Made by a program: the position numbers and the translations under genes. The notes beneath the pieces were generated by a model. The model was not told the origin of the DNA, did no database searches, and saw only the letters and a program-made list of their open reading frames with translations. Of a DNA stretch of 64,000 nt, positions 1-9,967 are shown piece after piece. The stretch is from Atkinsonella hypoxylon (taxonomy: Eukaryota > Ascomycota > Sordariomycetes > Hypocreales > Clavicipitaceae), in assembly GCA_000729835.1 (NCBI GenBank), contig JFHB01000036.1, forward strand, positions 148,096-212,095, in the 5' to 3' direction. Position 1 is the stretch's first letter. Every line of letters begins with the position of its first letter.

Positions 1-294
1 CGTGAGATCCACGAAGGAGAATTCACTGTGACTCGAAACTGTCGATCAAAGGCGTCGTTCATTGTGACCAAAAAAAATTTATTCAACTTTATTCAATAAC
101 TTTCTTACACCATACAGTTTTGTTCTCTCCTCACAACACCTCACTTCTCTTGGGCGAGATTACAGTAACCCGCACCAATCAAAGTCACAATTGATTCAGC
201 ACACTTGCAATCACAGTTATCGGTGTAAAAGGGGGGGAAAGCAAGACAAACTTTGAAACCTGATAAGCTGGTTCTTTTACGTACCAAAAAAAGT
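1..294. other. 5' flank of TRM10
   Basis: No coding region is supported here. It is the promoter and 5' leader side of TRM10, AT-rich at about 68-110. I see no clear TATA element. A longer upstream reading frame begins only with TTG, so the first ATG at 295 is preferred as the start. Confidence 0.5.
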
Positions 295-1353
295 ATGAGC
301 TCGACGGGGCCAAAAGAGGCGATTGCCCCGGCAAACGATGCATCACACGAAGCAAGCGCAGCGCCTGCAACGACCACTGAGTCTCCAGCAGAGGCGCCAA
401 AGATGTCCAAAAACGCACTCAAGCGCCTCCGGCGCTTCCAAGAACGGGAAGACGGCAAGGAAGACCGGAAGAGGCGGCGGCAGGAAAAGCGAGCAGCTAC
501 CAAGGCGCGTCGGCGGGAAGAACGCGCGACGCTGTTGGCCAGCGGGGCCGATCCGGCAGTGGTGTTCGCTCGGAAGGCGCCTGCGCAACTGGTGCCCGTT
601 GCGCTCATCCTGGACTGCGACTTTGAGGCGTACATGACGGAGAAGGAGAGGGTGTCCATGTCCAGCCAGGTGACGAGGTGCTACTCCGAGAACCGCAGCG
701 CCAAGTACAAGGCGCATCTCTGGATCAGCGGATGGGGCGGCTGGATGAAGGAGCGCTTCGAGACGGCCATGGAGAGTCAGCATTTGCATTGGAAGGGCGT
801 CGGTTTCGAGCCGGGCGACTTCTTGGCTGCGGCGGTGAGGGCCAGGGAGGCCATGGGGTCTGCCCAGGGCGGCGAGACGGTGGCGTCGTTGGAGCAGCGT
901 GCCGGGAGCGAGGTCGTCTGGCAAAAGGACGCGAAGGAGCCGTGTCCTCTGCTGGGACCTGTGCCAGAGCTGGACGGGGAGTACAGGGACGTGGTGTACC
1001 TCACGTCCGAGTCGCCGCACACGCTGGAGCGTCTGGAGCCGCACACGAGTTACGTTATCGGCGGGCTGGTGGACAAGAACCGCGAGAAGGGCCTCTGCTA
1101 TCGACGGGCCGTCGAGAGGGGGATCCGGACGGCCAAGTTGCCGATTGGGCAATACATGGTCATGCAGAGTCGGCAGATTCTGGCGACGAACCACGTCGTG
1201 GAAATCATGATCAAGTGGCTGGAATACGAGGACTGGGGCAGAGCCTTCACGGAGGTGATTCCCAAGCGCAAGGGTGGCAAACTGATTGGGGAGGCGGTTG
1301 CTGATACGGCTGGTGTGGATGGTCATAATGAGGATGGCCAAGGGGATCTTTGA
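295..1353 (+). CDS. TRM10: tRNA (guanine(9)-N1)-methyltransferase, Trm10 family
   Basis: Single-exon gene of 352 aa. Trm10 uses S-adenosylmethionine to methylate N1 of guanine 9 in tRNAs and belongs to the SPOUT superfamily. The N-terminal ~100 residues are a low-complexity, Lys/Arg-rich stretch (RRRQEKRAATKARRREE) typical of the RNA-binding extension of this family. The catalytic domain starts at about residue 105 (VALILDCDFEAYM). It carries the signatures VVYLTSESP, SYVIGGLVDKNREKG, TAKLPIGQYM and ILATNHVVEIMIKW, which form the knotted SAM-binding region. The C-terminal tail ends in a basic KRKGGKL stretch. The upstream in-frame extension uses only a TTG, so ATG 295 was chosen. It lies tail to tail with PRI1, with 301 bp between stop codons. 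The call rests on motif recognition, and the signatures leave little doubt about the family. Confidence 0.93.
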   Translation: MSSTGPKEAIAPANDASHEASAAPATTTESPAEAPKMSKNALKRLRRFQEREDGKEDRKRRRQEKRAATKARRREERATLLASGADPAVVFARKAPAQLVPVALILDCDFEAYMTEKERVSMSSQVTRCYSENRSAKYKAHLWISGWGGWMKERFETAMESQHLHWKGVGFEPGDFLAAAVRAREAMGSAQGGETVASLEQRAGSEVVWQKDAKEPCPLLGPVPELDGEYRDVVYLTSESPHTLERLEPHTSYVIGGLVDKNREKGLCYRRAVERGIRTAKLPIGQYMVMQSRQILATNHVVEIMIKWLEYEDWGRAFTEVIPKRKGGKLIGEAVADTAGVDGHNEDGQGDL

Positions 1354-1654
1354 GGCTGATGACGCAGGCAAAGCGACACAGGCGAATTGCACGCGACGAC
1401 TTGATATGATCAAGTACGGCCAGAGGATCAAAGATGCCGTAAAAGGTGGACCATGATCGAGGAGAAACCTTGCTTTGGAAATATACCTCCTGGACTCGCC
1501 AAGTTATGCTCAAGTTTTGACAAAAGACAAAAGACAAAAGACCATTTAGCCCATCGGCCCGAGAAACACCAAGCACATCCCAAAAACAAGTCACCATGAC
1601 GGTGCATCATAAACCGTAACCTCTTCGACAGCAAAAATGCCCAACTCATCATGT
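1354..1654. other. convergent 3' flanks of TRM10 and PRI1
   Basis: This short interval separates two stop codons on opposite strands and must hold both 3' UTRs and polyadenylation signals. A short direct repeat of acaaaagacaaaagac type is visible near 1518-1537. I see nothing else. Confidence 0.5.
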
Positions 1655-3499
1655 TCAAAACTCCATCGACTCGTCTTCCCTCTCCCTCTTGACTCGCACA
1701 TCCCTCTCATCCTTCATAATTCCATTCACAAAGGATCTAAAGTAATTAACATATGGCTTAAGACTCGTCTTTTCCCAATCAGGAATGCGCTTGTTCTTGT
1801 CGACGTCTTCATCCTCCTTGTCATCCTCCCTCCACGCATCAATCTCAGCCAGCAACTCCTGCACGGTTGGCACAGCTAGTGGATCAAAGTCCTCGAGCTC
1901 CTTGGTGTCAATGGGCACACACACGCGGCCCGTCCCCGGGTGCACTACAAAGGGGCTCTTGAGCAAGTGATTTAGTTTCTTGCTGACTTCGATATCGAGA
2001 CGCGGGTAGGTATATTCCAGCACGATATCCTGCTTTGCTTCGAGAAGTGCGCGAGCATCCAAACTCTTGCTGGCGCCGGTCTTGGCTACGGCGTCGATGT
2101 CGGCCCATTTTGAGGTTGAGGCTCGCCGAGGAGCGGCGTCCCATTTGCGTCGAAGAGACTCATTTAGGTTGCGGTCGGGGAGGAGTTGGAGGAGCTTTTC
2201 AGATCGATCTTCCGTGCCCCAGGGGTCTTGCACCTCTAGGACGTCCCCTTGGAAATGTGTTTTAAGAATTTCAAGGCTTCGCCTGTGAAGTGAGTTAGCG
2301 TCAAGGGTCCTCTCTCAAGTTCAGTAAGGTGGTTCATTCCTGAGGAAGGTGATGGAAACAGGGGATTCAGGAAGGTGCTATACGTACGCAAGATGAGGGT
2401 GCAGCGGCCGACGCACATTGACCCTTTTACCGCTTTGCGCTCCGCCTCTGATGACCTCGAGATACCCAGCAATCGCCTTCCTCTTCTGGTCGTCCAGGCT
2501 TCGCACTTTCTTGTCACAGACCCAAGCGTGGACACCGCGTCTTCCCGAGTACACCCACAAGATATGCTTGAAGCCAAAGTCCTCGCGCAAGGCTACATCC
2601 ACCACCTTGATAGCCATGGTCATGAACCTCCAGCACTTGTTGCAGATGTTTGCCTTGTCACAGCACGTTCGGATGTCATCGTAGTCTGTCAAGTCGATAT
2701 CAAAGCATAATTCCTTGGCAAGGGGCTTAAAGGCGGATGAGTTGCGCAGTGTCTTGCGGTCTCGCGGATTGGCACTATAGACGGGTCCGATTTCGAAACG
2801 AGAGGGCATCAAACGAAGGACGTCCTTGCGGAGGCTAGAATGGTGTTTCCGGTGAGTTAGCGAAAACTTGCCACATATAGTCAATTTGGAAATAGAAGTT
2901 GGGCGTCGCGTTTCAGGACAAGGTGTGCGGTGACATACAGGTCAGCCGTGGCAAAGGATTGATATCGGAGGTAGGCGTCATTCTGGAGAGTGAATGCAAA
3001 TTCTCGATTCCCAAAATCGCTGGTCGGCGTGGGGCTATGATTGAGCCATTGAAAGAGATGGCGCCACGGGAACAATCGCTGATAGAAACTTCGCATCACC
3101 TCGGGGTCGGATGCTTTCATAGAGGTGGTGTCTCTGCAGCCCGTGTCAGAAACAACAGGTGGACATAATTGTACATCGGGGGCACAGATCCGACGAATGT
3201 GGTTTGCGGAGAACAGTTCTGTCTGAGTCCTTTTCTACTCACAGTGGTGATGCTATTCTAGCTGGCGGACTAGATGGCTGCTGCTTCGCGGGCGCAGAGC
3301 TGGGAAACTCTCCGTCATCCGAGTCATCCTGGTCAAAAAGCTGCATCAACCTGTTGTTTTGAGTCGCAACGTCTTCCTTCATATCGACATCGTTGTCTTG
3401 TGCGGCATGGGCGACGGTGCTGGGAATTCCAGCTTCATCCATCGGTTCGTCCTTGGCGCCGTGGGACGACATGGCCTCGGCAGGGACTGAATGTGGCAT
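1655..3499 (-). CDS. PRI1: DNA primase small catalytic subunit (PriS/Pri1)
   Basis: Four exons on the minus strand: 3499-3243, 3133-2939, 2834-2388 and 2282-1655, giving 508 aa. The three introns (109, 104 and 105 nt) have GTGAGT, GTATGT and GTACGT donors, and all phases agree. Pri1 synthesises the RNA primer in the Pol alpha-primase complex. Diagnostic sequences are NREFAFTLQNDAYLRYQSF, PSRFEIGPVY, the metal-binding ELCFDIDLTDYDDIRTCC, a zinc-type cluster CC...C..CW, SGRRGVHAWVCD and the C-terminal HPGTGRVCVPID. A poorly conserved acidic N-terminus of about 80 residues precedes the domain. Family members are usually 400-500 aa, so the length fits. ATG 3499 is the first in-frame ATG; only a TTG lies upstream in the same frame. 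A further 5' exon cannot be excluded. Confidence 0.93.
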
Positions 3500-3896
3500 T
3501 GGAGGATCAAGTATTCTATTGGTGTTCAATTATCAGAGGCAATGAGAAGATGAAGGGGCGCACAATGCGCAGCAATGCGCTCAACACTGTGATTATATCG
3601 CCGTCATCGAGCATCAGGCGAGCGTTGGCAAGATGCGCGCGGCCTTCGGACGCGCCTGGACGCGTCTCGAGTAAGTCGTTTTGGAGGGGCGACTGAGTCC
3701 TTGGTACGGAGTACTTGCTATTGCTCGCCCGGTTGGTCCGAGCACGCATTACGCCACATGTGTGGGTGGGCATGGCTGGAGTCTGGTATTAGCATAACAG
3801 AGAGGTGCTGATGTGACTTATTCTGGCGCCGATATCAATAACCCTAAAGTTTGGGGAATAGACCAGAGGCTTAGGAGATAAAAAAAAAGGCAGAGC
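3500..3896. other. upstream region of PRI1
   Basis: No gene is supported. The interval contains the PRI1 promoter side and, at its left-to-right end, the transcription termination area of the tRNA-Ser copy A on the minus strand. Confidence 0.45.
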
Positions 3897-3901
3897 AAAA
3901 A
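3897..3901 (-). terminator. Pol III terminator of tRNA-Ser copy A
   Basis: Read on the minus strand this is a run of five T, starting a few bases after the discriminator base of the tRNA. A second, longer T run (nine T) follows at 3880-3888. T4 or longer is the standard RNA polymerase III stop signal. Confidence 0.7.
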
Positions 3902-3905
3902 GCAA

Positions 3906-4044
3906 CGACACCTGCAGGATTCGAACCTACGCACACGAATGTAATGCCTTACTATTAAAGAGATGTTAGTCGTGATACGAAATGAATAAGGGTGATATAG
4001 TGTACTTACGCAGGGCACCGCCTTAACCACTCGGCCAAAGTGTC
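3906..4044 (-). tRNA. tRNA-Ser(GCU), copy A, with an atypical 58-nt insert in the anticodon loop
   Basis: The minus strand reads GACACTT...AGGTGTC as a seven-pair acceptor stem with G73. A box (TGGCCGAGTGG) and B box (GGTTCGAATCC) are intact, and a long variable arm (ACA-TTCG-TGT) marks it as a serine tRNA. The gene is 139 nt. Removing bases 4009-3952 leaves 81 nt and an anticodon loop CTGCTAA, meaning anticodon GCU, exactly like copy B. The insert lies between positions 35 and 36, not at the canonical 37/38 position. If the tRNA splicing endonuclease cut at 37/38, the anticodon would be GCG with a T at 37, which would read Arg codons with a Ser body. See the separate entry for the insert. 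Function is inferred, and this could also be a damaged copy. Confidence 0.85.
3952..4009 (-). other. spliceosomal-type intron inside tRNA-Ser copy A
   Basis: On the minus strand this 58-nt segment begins with GTAAGT, contains GACTAAC with the branch A 14 nt from the 3' end, and ends TTTAATAG. These match the donor, branch site and acceptor of the protein-gene introns in this window, for example in the acetyltransferase, dynamin-like and CRL GPCR genes. The boundaries are unique because shifting the cut by one base does not give the same product. No BHB-type pairing between this segment and the anticodon stem is evident to me. Whether it is removed by the spliceosome is an inference. Confidence 0.6.
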
Positions 4045-4127
4045 TTGAGAGCTTCTGAATTAGGATCGTCTATCAAGGTAAAACAGGCGGTAAAGTCAAA
4101 TGGAACCGAAAAGGTTCAAAAAGGGTC

Positions 4128-4132
4128 AAAAA
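4128..4132 (-). terminator. Pol III terminator of tRNA-Ser copy B
   Basis: A run of five T on the minus strand, six bases after the tRNA end, followed by a second T run. This is a standard Pol III termination signal. Confidence 0.65.
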
Positions 4133-4137
4133 GGAAA

Positions 4138-4237
4138 CGACACCTGCAGGATTCGAACCTGCGCACGCGAACGTAATGCCTTCCTCAACCATACAGGTTA
4201 TAGCAGGGCATCGCCTTAACCACTCGGCCAAAGTGTC
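4138..4237 (-). tRNA. tRNA-Ser(GCU), copy B, with canonical 19-nt intron
   Basis: 100 nt including a 19-nt intron between positions 37 and 38, as in normal nuclear tRNA-Ser(GCU) genes. The intron can form a small hairpin (AACC paired with GGTT). The acceptor stem GACACTT/AGGTGTC, G73, the A box, the B box and a long variable arm (ACG-TTCG-CGT) are all present. The mature length of 81 nt equals that of copy A after removal of the latter's insert. The copies differ at position 27, in a covarying pair of the variable arm and in one T-stem base. The genes lie 94 bp apart in the same orientation, so they probably arose by tandem duplication. Confidence 0.95.
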
Positions 4238-5547
4238 TTAATTGTTAGAGAACGAGGATTATATCTTTATATATGCATTAGTACGCCAGCCGCAAGAGTT
4301 AAACTGAGAGTCTGATGTGTGTTCTTTGCTTCGACGTACCATGCCATCATAATTTAAATACATATGTATTTAAACCTTACTATCAAACTCCCAGCTCCCG
4401 CAGCATACTCATTTACTTTTCAGTGTTCACATCACCTTAAGAAATCCCTCAATTGATATGAAAAACATTATTATGTTTGATACCGTCATAGACTTAAGTG
4501 ACTGCCTCGTTGAAGATCTTCTAAGTGGTTGCGGCCAATACTTGGAACTGCTTTATGTGAGTGTATGATCCTCATCTTGATCCCCTTTATCTTGTTAGAT
4601 CTTACTTATCATTTGGACTGCCCCAAATTACTTCAGGGAGCTACCTACTATGGATTCCCAGACGAATCTCAATTTCGTGGTTGACGCCCATGAGCCTTTA
4701 AAGGAGTTCAGCCTCGCTCCAGCTCGGGAGACATACATCGCCAGTTGTCAACAAATTCTGATTCGGGACCATTCTTGCCTACGCTGCTAAAGGCAAAGTC
4801 CTAATATCGACGGAGTATTCGCTTGGATATTTGCGAGATTAAATTGGAGATTCAAGCTCTACGCACGCAGAGCAGTGTTGTTTTATCAATATCCCCACGA
4901 GAACAAACTTCCAAGGAACGCATTTCTGAGATCTCTGGCAGATACGGTGCTGTAGACAACTATGAGAGTCATGCAACGAGAGATTGGGCGATAGTATGAC
5001 TTGGACGGCCAAGATCTTGAGACTCAAAAGCGCCATTAAAACTGGGAATCTGGGCCAGGGAAGTTTATCGCACGTGGTAACGGACAGCAAAGGCTTGAGG
5101 AATATGATTTTAAGCCTGTATTCGTGCTAAGCTTTTGGTGGGATAGGTAAACTAAGGTCTAATGAATGGGCATTAAGACATAATTCAGGTTCATTAAGAA
5201 AAAAATAAGTTTGGGAATACCGGAACAGCTCGTCCAGCTGCTTCTAGCCACTGGCTTACTCCGTTAAGCATGCGAAAGTAACAGCTAAATTACACATTGG
5301 CTTATTAGGCAGGCAGAAGATATGTAATAGTACTTTGCTCTCTTGCAGAAGGTATAAGCGGCCACCGACGGGCCTTACTGTAAAGCTTGGTGTTATACAG
5401 TTACTATTCTCATTCTTAACAATATATTGAAATCGGTGTATGGGTAGGATTCAAAGGGGACCAGTGGACAGAATTGCTAACGCTTAAGCAGGTTTTGAGC
5501 TTTTGGTTATACGCCCTTAAGGGTCACGAATCAGTCTGCTATACTGG
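4238..5547. other. AT-rich stretch with a possible decayed coding remnant
   Basis: No intact gene. A short open stretch starts at about 4649 (MDSQTNLNFVVDAHEPLKEF) and stops after ~48 codons. A second open stretch at about 4841-4998 reads EIKLEIQALRTQ and ISEISGRYGAVDN before stopping. Together they look like pieces of an unidentified gene, but I cannot assign a family. The rest is AT-rich without recognisable structure. Confidence 0.3.
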
Positions 5548-5565
5548 AAAAAAAAAAAAAAAAAA
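5548..5565 (-). terminator. Pol III terminator of tRNA-Thr
   Basis: A homopolymer of about 18 T on the minus strand, some 33 nt downstream of the tRNA-Thr 3' end. It is unusually long and further away than typical, but no shorter T4 run intervenes. Confidence 0.5.
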
Positions 5566-5598
5566 CAAGGCGAAGAAGACGAAAGGACGAAAACGGAC

Positions 5599-5670
5599 TG
5601 CCCGCGGCCTGGATCGAACAGACGACCTTGTCATTACGAGTGACACGCACTACCACTGTGCTACGAGGGC
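5599..5670 (-). tRNA. tRNA-Thr(CGU)
   Basis: 72 nt, no intron. The anticodon stem-loop TGTCA-CTCGTAA-TGACA gives anticodon CGU (Thr, ACG codon). The D stem is GCAC/GTGC, the T arm GTCTG-TTCGATC-CAGGC, and the discriminator is A. The acceptor stem GCCCTCG/CGCGGGC has one T-C mismatch at pair 5:68. That could be a mild lesion or tolerated variation. Other elements are intact, so I regard it as probably functional. Confidence 0.85.
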
Positions 5671-6479
5671 TTTGCCAGTCCGGCTCACGTGCAATTGTGG
5701 AGGCGGCGTTTATTATGCTAGTTGAGCGCACAGATTCATGGAAAACCAAGAGTTTCGCGAGTAATTCGAATATACATGTACTGTCATTCGGGTCCATGTA
5801 ACTGCTTCCAGATAAACGTGGAAGATGTGACGTGACGATAAGGATAGCATCGCCAAAGCTTTTGCCTGGCCTGGGCGATATGGTGACTCTTCGCGGCGGG
5901 ACATGGGGAGTATAACTTCATCGTGGAGCTCGCTTTAAATTCAAGTCTGTCAAAACGCAAATCCACATCCCGCCCAGGTGAAGGTCCTGTCCGTGATCCG
6001 AGATCCTTGGATGAAGCGCTAACCATGTGCCGCCATAGCGGCCCCAGATGCCATGGAGCGAAGACGTGGTCTGGTCTGAGGTAGGGAAGAGCATCGAGCA
6101 GTCGTCATCGAAGTTGAAAACTGTTTGTACGCAGATTATGCCCACCAGCTCGGAAATTGGTCGTTCTTATCGTGTTCTTCAACCCTGTCCAACTTTGGTT
6201 CTTCTTCTGCTCGCTCAGACTAGCAAAGCGGGAAGAGCGGGAGCCCGTTCCGGTTGGGGAACAAGAGAGTGGAAAGCTGTGGAGCAAAACCACGGACAGG
6301 GACATGGACAAGACACCCACATCACGGACTTCGCGCATATTGTCTGAGCCTGGGTGTCATTATGCATGTACATGCAGACATGCAGACATGGCTGACTCGC
6401 CGACTTATGAGAGCATCGGCCGAGGCTACCACCAGCTATGTCTTCCTGACCTGCACTCTCAAGTATCGCAGTGCCAGCC
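5671..6479. other. upstream region of the GH31 gene
   Basis: No supported gene. It serves as the promoter side of the alpha-glucosidase gene at 6480. I see no convincing TATA box or regulator site. Confidence 0.4.
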
Positions 6480-9349
6480 ATGAAGCATTGGAAGGGATTG
6501 CTCTTTTCAGGCCTCGCCTCTGCGAGCGCTCTGGTCGACCATAGTGATGCCGATGCCTTGGCCAAATGCCCTGGCTACAAGGCTTCCCACGTCAAGACAT
6601 CAGACACTGGACTGACTGCTGATCTGTCGCTGGCCGGAAAGCACTGTGACACGTACGGTGACGATCTCGAGAACCTCATCCTGGAGGTGACGTACGAGTC
6701 CGGTAAGCGTGGACAGTCCTTTTTCCGAAACCACGACGACTGCAAACAACTAACTTTCCCTGTCTGAAAAAAATCGCAACAGAAAACCGCCTCCATGTCA
6801 AGATTCAAGACAAAGACAATCAGGTCTACCAAGTACCCGAATCTGTCTTCCCCCGCCCCAACGGCAAGTCCTCTTCAACGAGCAACAAGCTCAGGTTCGA
6901 GCACACGTCGAATCCGTTCTCCTTCAAGGTCAGCAGACGCGACACCAATGATGTCCTCTTCGACACGTCCGCCGCCTCGCTGGTCTTCGAATCGCAGTAT
7001 CTCCGCCTGCGAACCAAGCTGCCCAAGGACCCCTATCTATATGGCCTCGGCGAGCATTCTGACCCCCTACGGCTCAACACAACCAAGTACATCCGCACGA
7101 TGTGGAACCAGGATAGCGGCGGCCTCCCGGAGGGAGCTAATCTATACGGCACGCATCCGTTTTATCTCGAGCACCGAGAGACCGGCTCTCACGGCGTCTT
7201 CCTCCTCAATTCTAACGGCATGGACATCATGATTGACAAGACCGCCGACGGGAGCCAGTACCTCGAGTACAATACCCTCGGCGGCGTTTTCGACTTCTGG
7301 TTCTTCGCCGGCAACACACCTACCAAGGTCGTTCAGCAGTACGCCGAGATCGCCGGCAAACCTGCGATGCAGCCGTACTGGGGACTAGGCTTTCACCAAT
7401 GCCGCTATGGCTACCGGGATGTCTTTGAGGTCGCTGAGGTTGTCCAGAACTACAGCAACGCCAAGATCCCTCTCGAGACGATGTGGACGGACATCGATTA
7501 CATGGACCGCCGCCGCGTCTTCTCCCTCGACCCAGACCGGTTTCCACTCCACAAGATGCGCGAGCTTGTCTCGTACCTACACGACCACGAGCAGTACTAC
7601 GTCGTCATGGTCGACCCAGCTGTTGCGTACCAGGACTACGAGCCCCTGCACAGAGGCATCGAAGACGACGTCTTCATCAAGCGCTCTAACGGTTCCATCT
7701 GGCTCGGCGTCGTCTGGCCCGGCGTCACCGTCTTCCCAGATTGGTTTTCCAGGAACATTAGGAAATACTGGAACGGCATGTTTAACACCTTCTTCCACAA
7801 GGACACGGGCATGGACATCGATGCCCTCTGGATCGACATGAACGAACCCAGCAATTTCCCATGCAACTTCCCCTGTGACGACCCATACTCGGCAGCAAAG
7901 GGATACCCTCCCGAGCCACCACCCATTCGGGAGAATCCTCGCAAACTCCCCGGCTGGCCCTGCGACTTCCAGCCCCCAGGCACAGAATGCAAACGGTCCG
8001 AGGAAGAAATCGCCCATCAGGCACGATTCCTCGTCGCCAAATCCTACCGTGCTATCGACATCCTCCTCTCCCGCTCAACAGAGATGACCCTGCGAGCCAA
8101 AGGCGACCGCAAGGGCCTTCCGAACCGCGACCTCCTGTACCCCAAGTACGCAATTCACAACAAAGCCGCATACAAGGATTCCTGGAACGCTGCGCAGGGC
8201 GGTATATCCAACAAGACAGTCAACACGGACCTGAGGCATGAAAACGGCCTAGCCATGTACGACACGCACAATATGTACGGCTCCATGATGTCGACCGCCT
8301 CGCGCGAAGCCATGCTCTCCCGCCGGCCCGGCCTCCGGCCTTTCATTATCACCCGCTCAACCTTCTCGGGCGCAGGCTCCAAAGTAGGCCACTGGCTAGG
8401 CGACAACCTCTCGACATGGGACCACTACCGATACTCCATCCGCGAGCTGCTGGCCTTCACATCCATCTACGGCTTCAACATGGTCGGCTCCGACGTCTGC
8501 GGCTTCGGCGGCAACACATCCGAGGAGCTCTGCGCCCGCTGGGCCTCCCTCGGCGCCTTCTCGACCTTCTACCGCAACCACAATGACATGCACAAAATCC
8601 CGCAGGAGTTCTACCGCTGGGAGTCCGTCGCGGAGACCGCCCGGAAGGCCATCGCCATCCGCTACCGCCTCCTGGACTACATCTACACAGCCATGTACCT
8701 CGCCTCGACCGACGGATCGCCCAGCCTCCAGCCCCTCTTCTACGCATACCCCCACGACAGGAACACATGGGCCCTCGAACAGCAGTACCTCTACGGGCCC
8801 GGCCTCCTCGTCGCCCCCGTCACCCACCAAGGGTCATCATCCGTGGAAGTCTACTTGCCAAACGACCTCTTCTTCGACTGGTACACCCACAAGCCCATCC
8901 GCGGAGATGCCAAGACTCACACAATCAAGGACGTGAGCATAACCTCCATCCCGCTCTTCATCCGCTCCGGCGTCATCATCCCCGCCCGTATCAACTCCAC
9001 ATATACGACTGCCGAGCTTCGCAAGCAAGACTTCGAGCTTCTCGTCCCCGTAGACGGAGTGCAGGGCCAGGCAAAAGGTCAATTGTATCTCGATGACGGC
9101 GTGTCTCTAGACCAGACGGGCAAATACTCCCTTATCAACTTTGAGTTTAAGAATGGACAGCTATCCGTCAACGGCAAATTCGATTACCACGGTCCCGCAA
9201 GAGTCTCCAAGATTACTTTCTTGTGTCTGGAGCGCGAGTCTCGGGATGGTAGGACTGAGCACTCTACTACTGCGGAGAAGTCGTACAGCACTTCGTTTGA
9301 CGTTGATTTGGCGTTGGACAAGGCTGCCACTTTTATGCCTCGCTTCTGA
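6480..9349 (+). CDS. secreted alpha-glucosidase, glycoside hydrolase family 31
   Basis: Two exons, 6480-6702 and 6783-9349, with an 80-nt intron (GTAAGC...CTAAC...CAACAG), give 929 aa. The N-terminus MKHWKGLLFSGLASASALVD looks like a signal peptide, so the enzyme is probably secreted or cell-wall bound. GH31 alpha-glucosidases release glucose from the non-reducing ends of maltose, starch oligomers or related glucans. The N-terminal beta domain (about 50-230) is followed by the (beta/alpha)8 barrel. The nucleophile is Asp426 in WIDMNEPSNFP and the acid/base is Asp615 in GHWLGDNLSTWDHY. The FNMVGSDVCGFGG block follows. Length and layout match fungal maltase-type GH31 enzymes of 850-950 aa. Codon usage is strongly C-ending in the middle of the gene, which suggests good expression. 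Exact substrate preference cannot be read from sequence. Confidence 0.95.
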
Positions 9350-9967
9350 CGGACCTAGATCTCGCAAAGGGAAAACCAGGGCTTCGTGCAGTAGAATGGG
9401 ACGCAATCGTGAGAAAAGGCAATCGTGATCGTGATTTTTTTTTTTTTTTGGATACGCAATTGTTTAAAAAATACGAAGGAATTTAGAGTAGTGTCTCTTA
9501 TGCTCTATTGAAAACAATTATGGGTTCGTTCATTTACAGCCCATCTAAAGACGCTGACACTTCATTAATCATTCATATTTTTCCACGCCGCTATGCTTGA
9601 TAAATAGAATGACAAACCCCGGAACTCCATGGTAGATTGCTCGCGCTTCTTCAAACATTTGCAACACATTTCTTAACAAAAAAAAAGCCTCCCGCACGTC
9701 TTCTCTCTGCGCCAAACGATTAAAAAAAATCCATCATTACTATTGACAAATCAATTGACCAAGTATATCGACATGGTCCTTTTTCGGTGTCTTCAACCCC
9801 AGGTTTGAAAATATTTTTCCTGTTCAAATGATGATATATTCGTAGCGTCGTTGATTCGTTTCGGTCTTAATAAATTTAATGCCAAGAAAAATAGGGGAAA
9901 AAGTCGTTTCTGAGTCATGAGCCAGAATATCCATAAGTGGATAAGAAATCTAGGATATGCTGATATT
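9350..9967. other. convergent 3' flanks of the GH31 and caspase-like genes
   Basis: This is AT-rich non-coding sequence holding both 3' UTRs. A poly-T tract lies at about 9435-9449 and A runs near 9678 and 9722. No other structure was found. Confidence 0.4.

Noticed and set aside
343..1431. Long minus-strand open frame opposite TRM10
   Set aside because: It is a shadow of the GC-rich TRM10 coding strand; composition is Leu/Arg/His-rich without any domain.
3906..4044. Reading copy A as a tRNA with anticodon GCG (Arg codon CGC)
   Set aside because: The body is a serine tRNA with long variable arm and G73, T37 would be abnormal, and the alternative cut gives exactly the copy-B anticodon loop.
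8396..8830. Minus-strand open frame inside the GH31 gene
   Set aside because: Gly/Val/Glu-rich antisense of a strongly C-ending coding region; no independent evidence of a gene.
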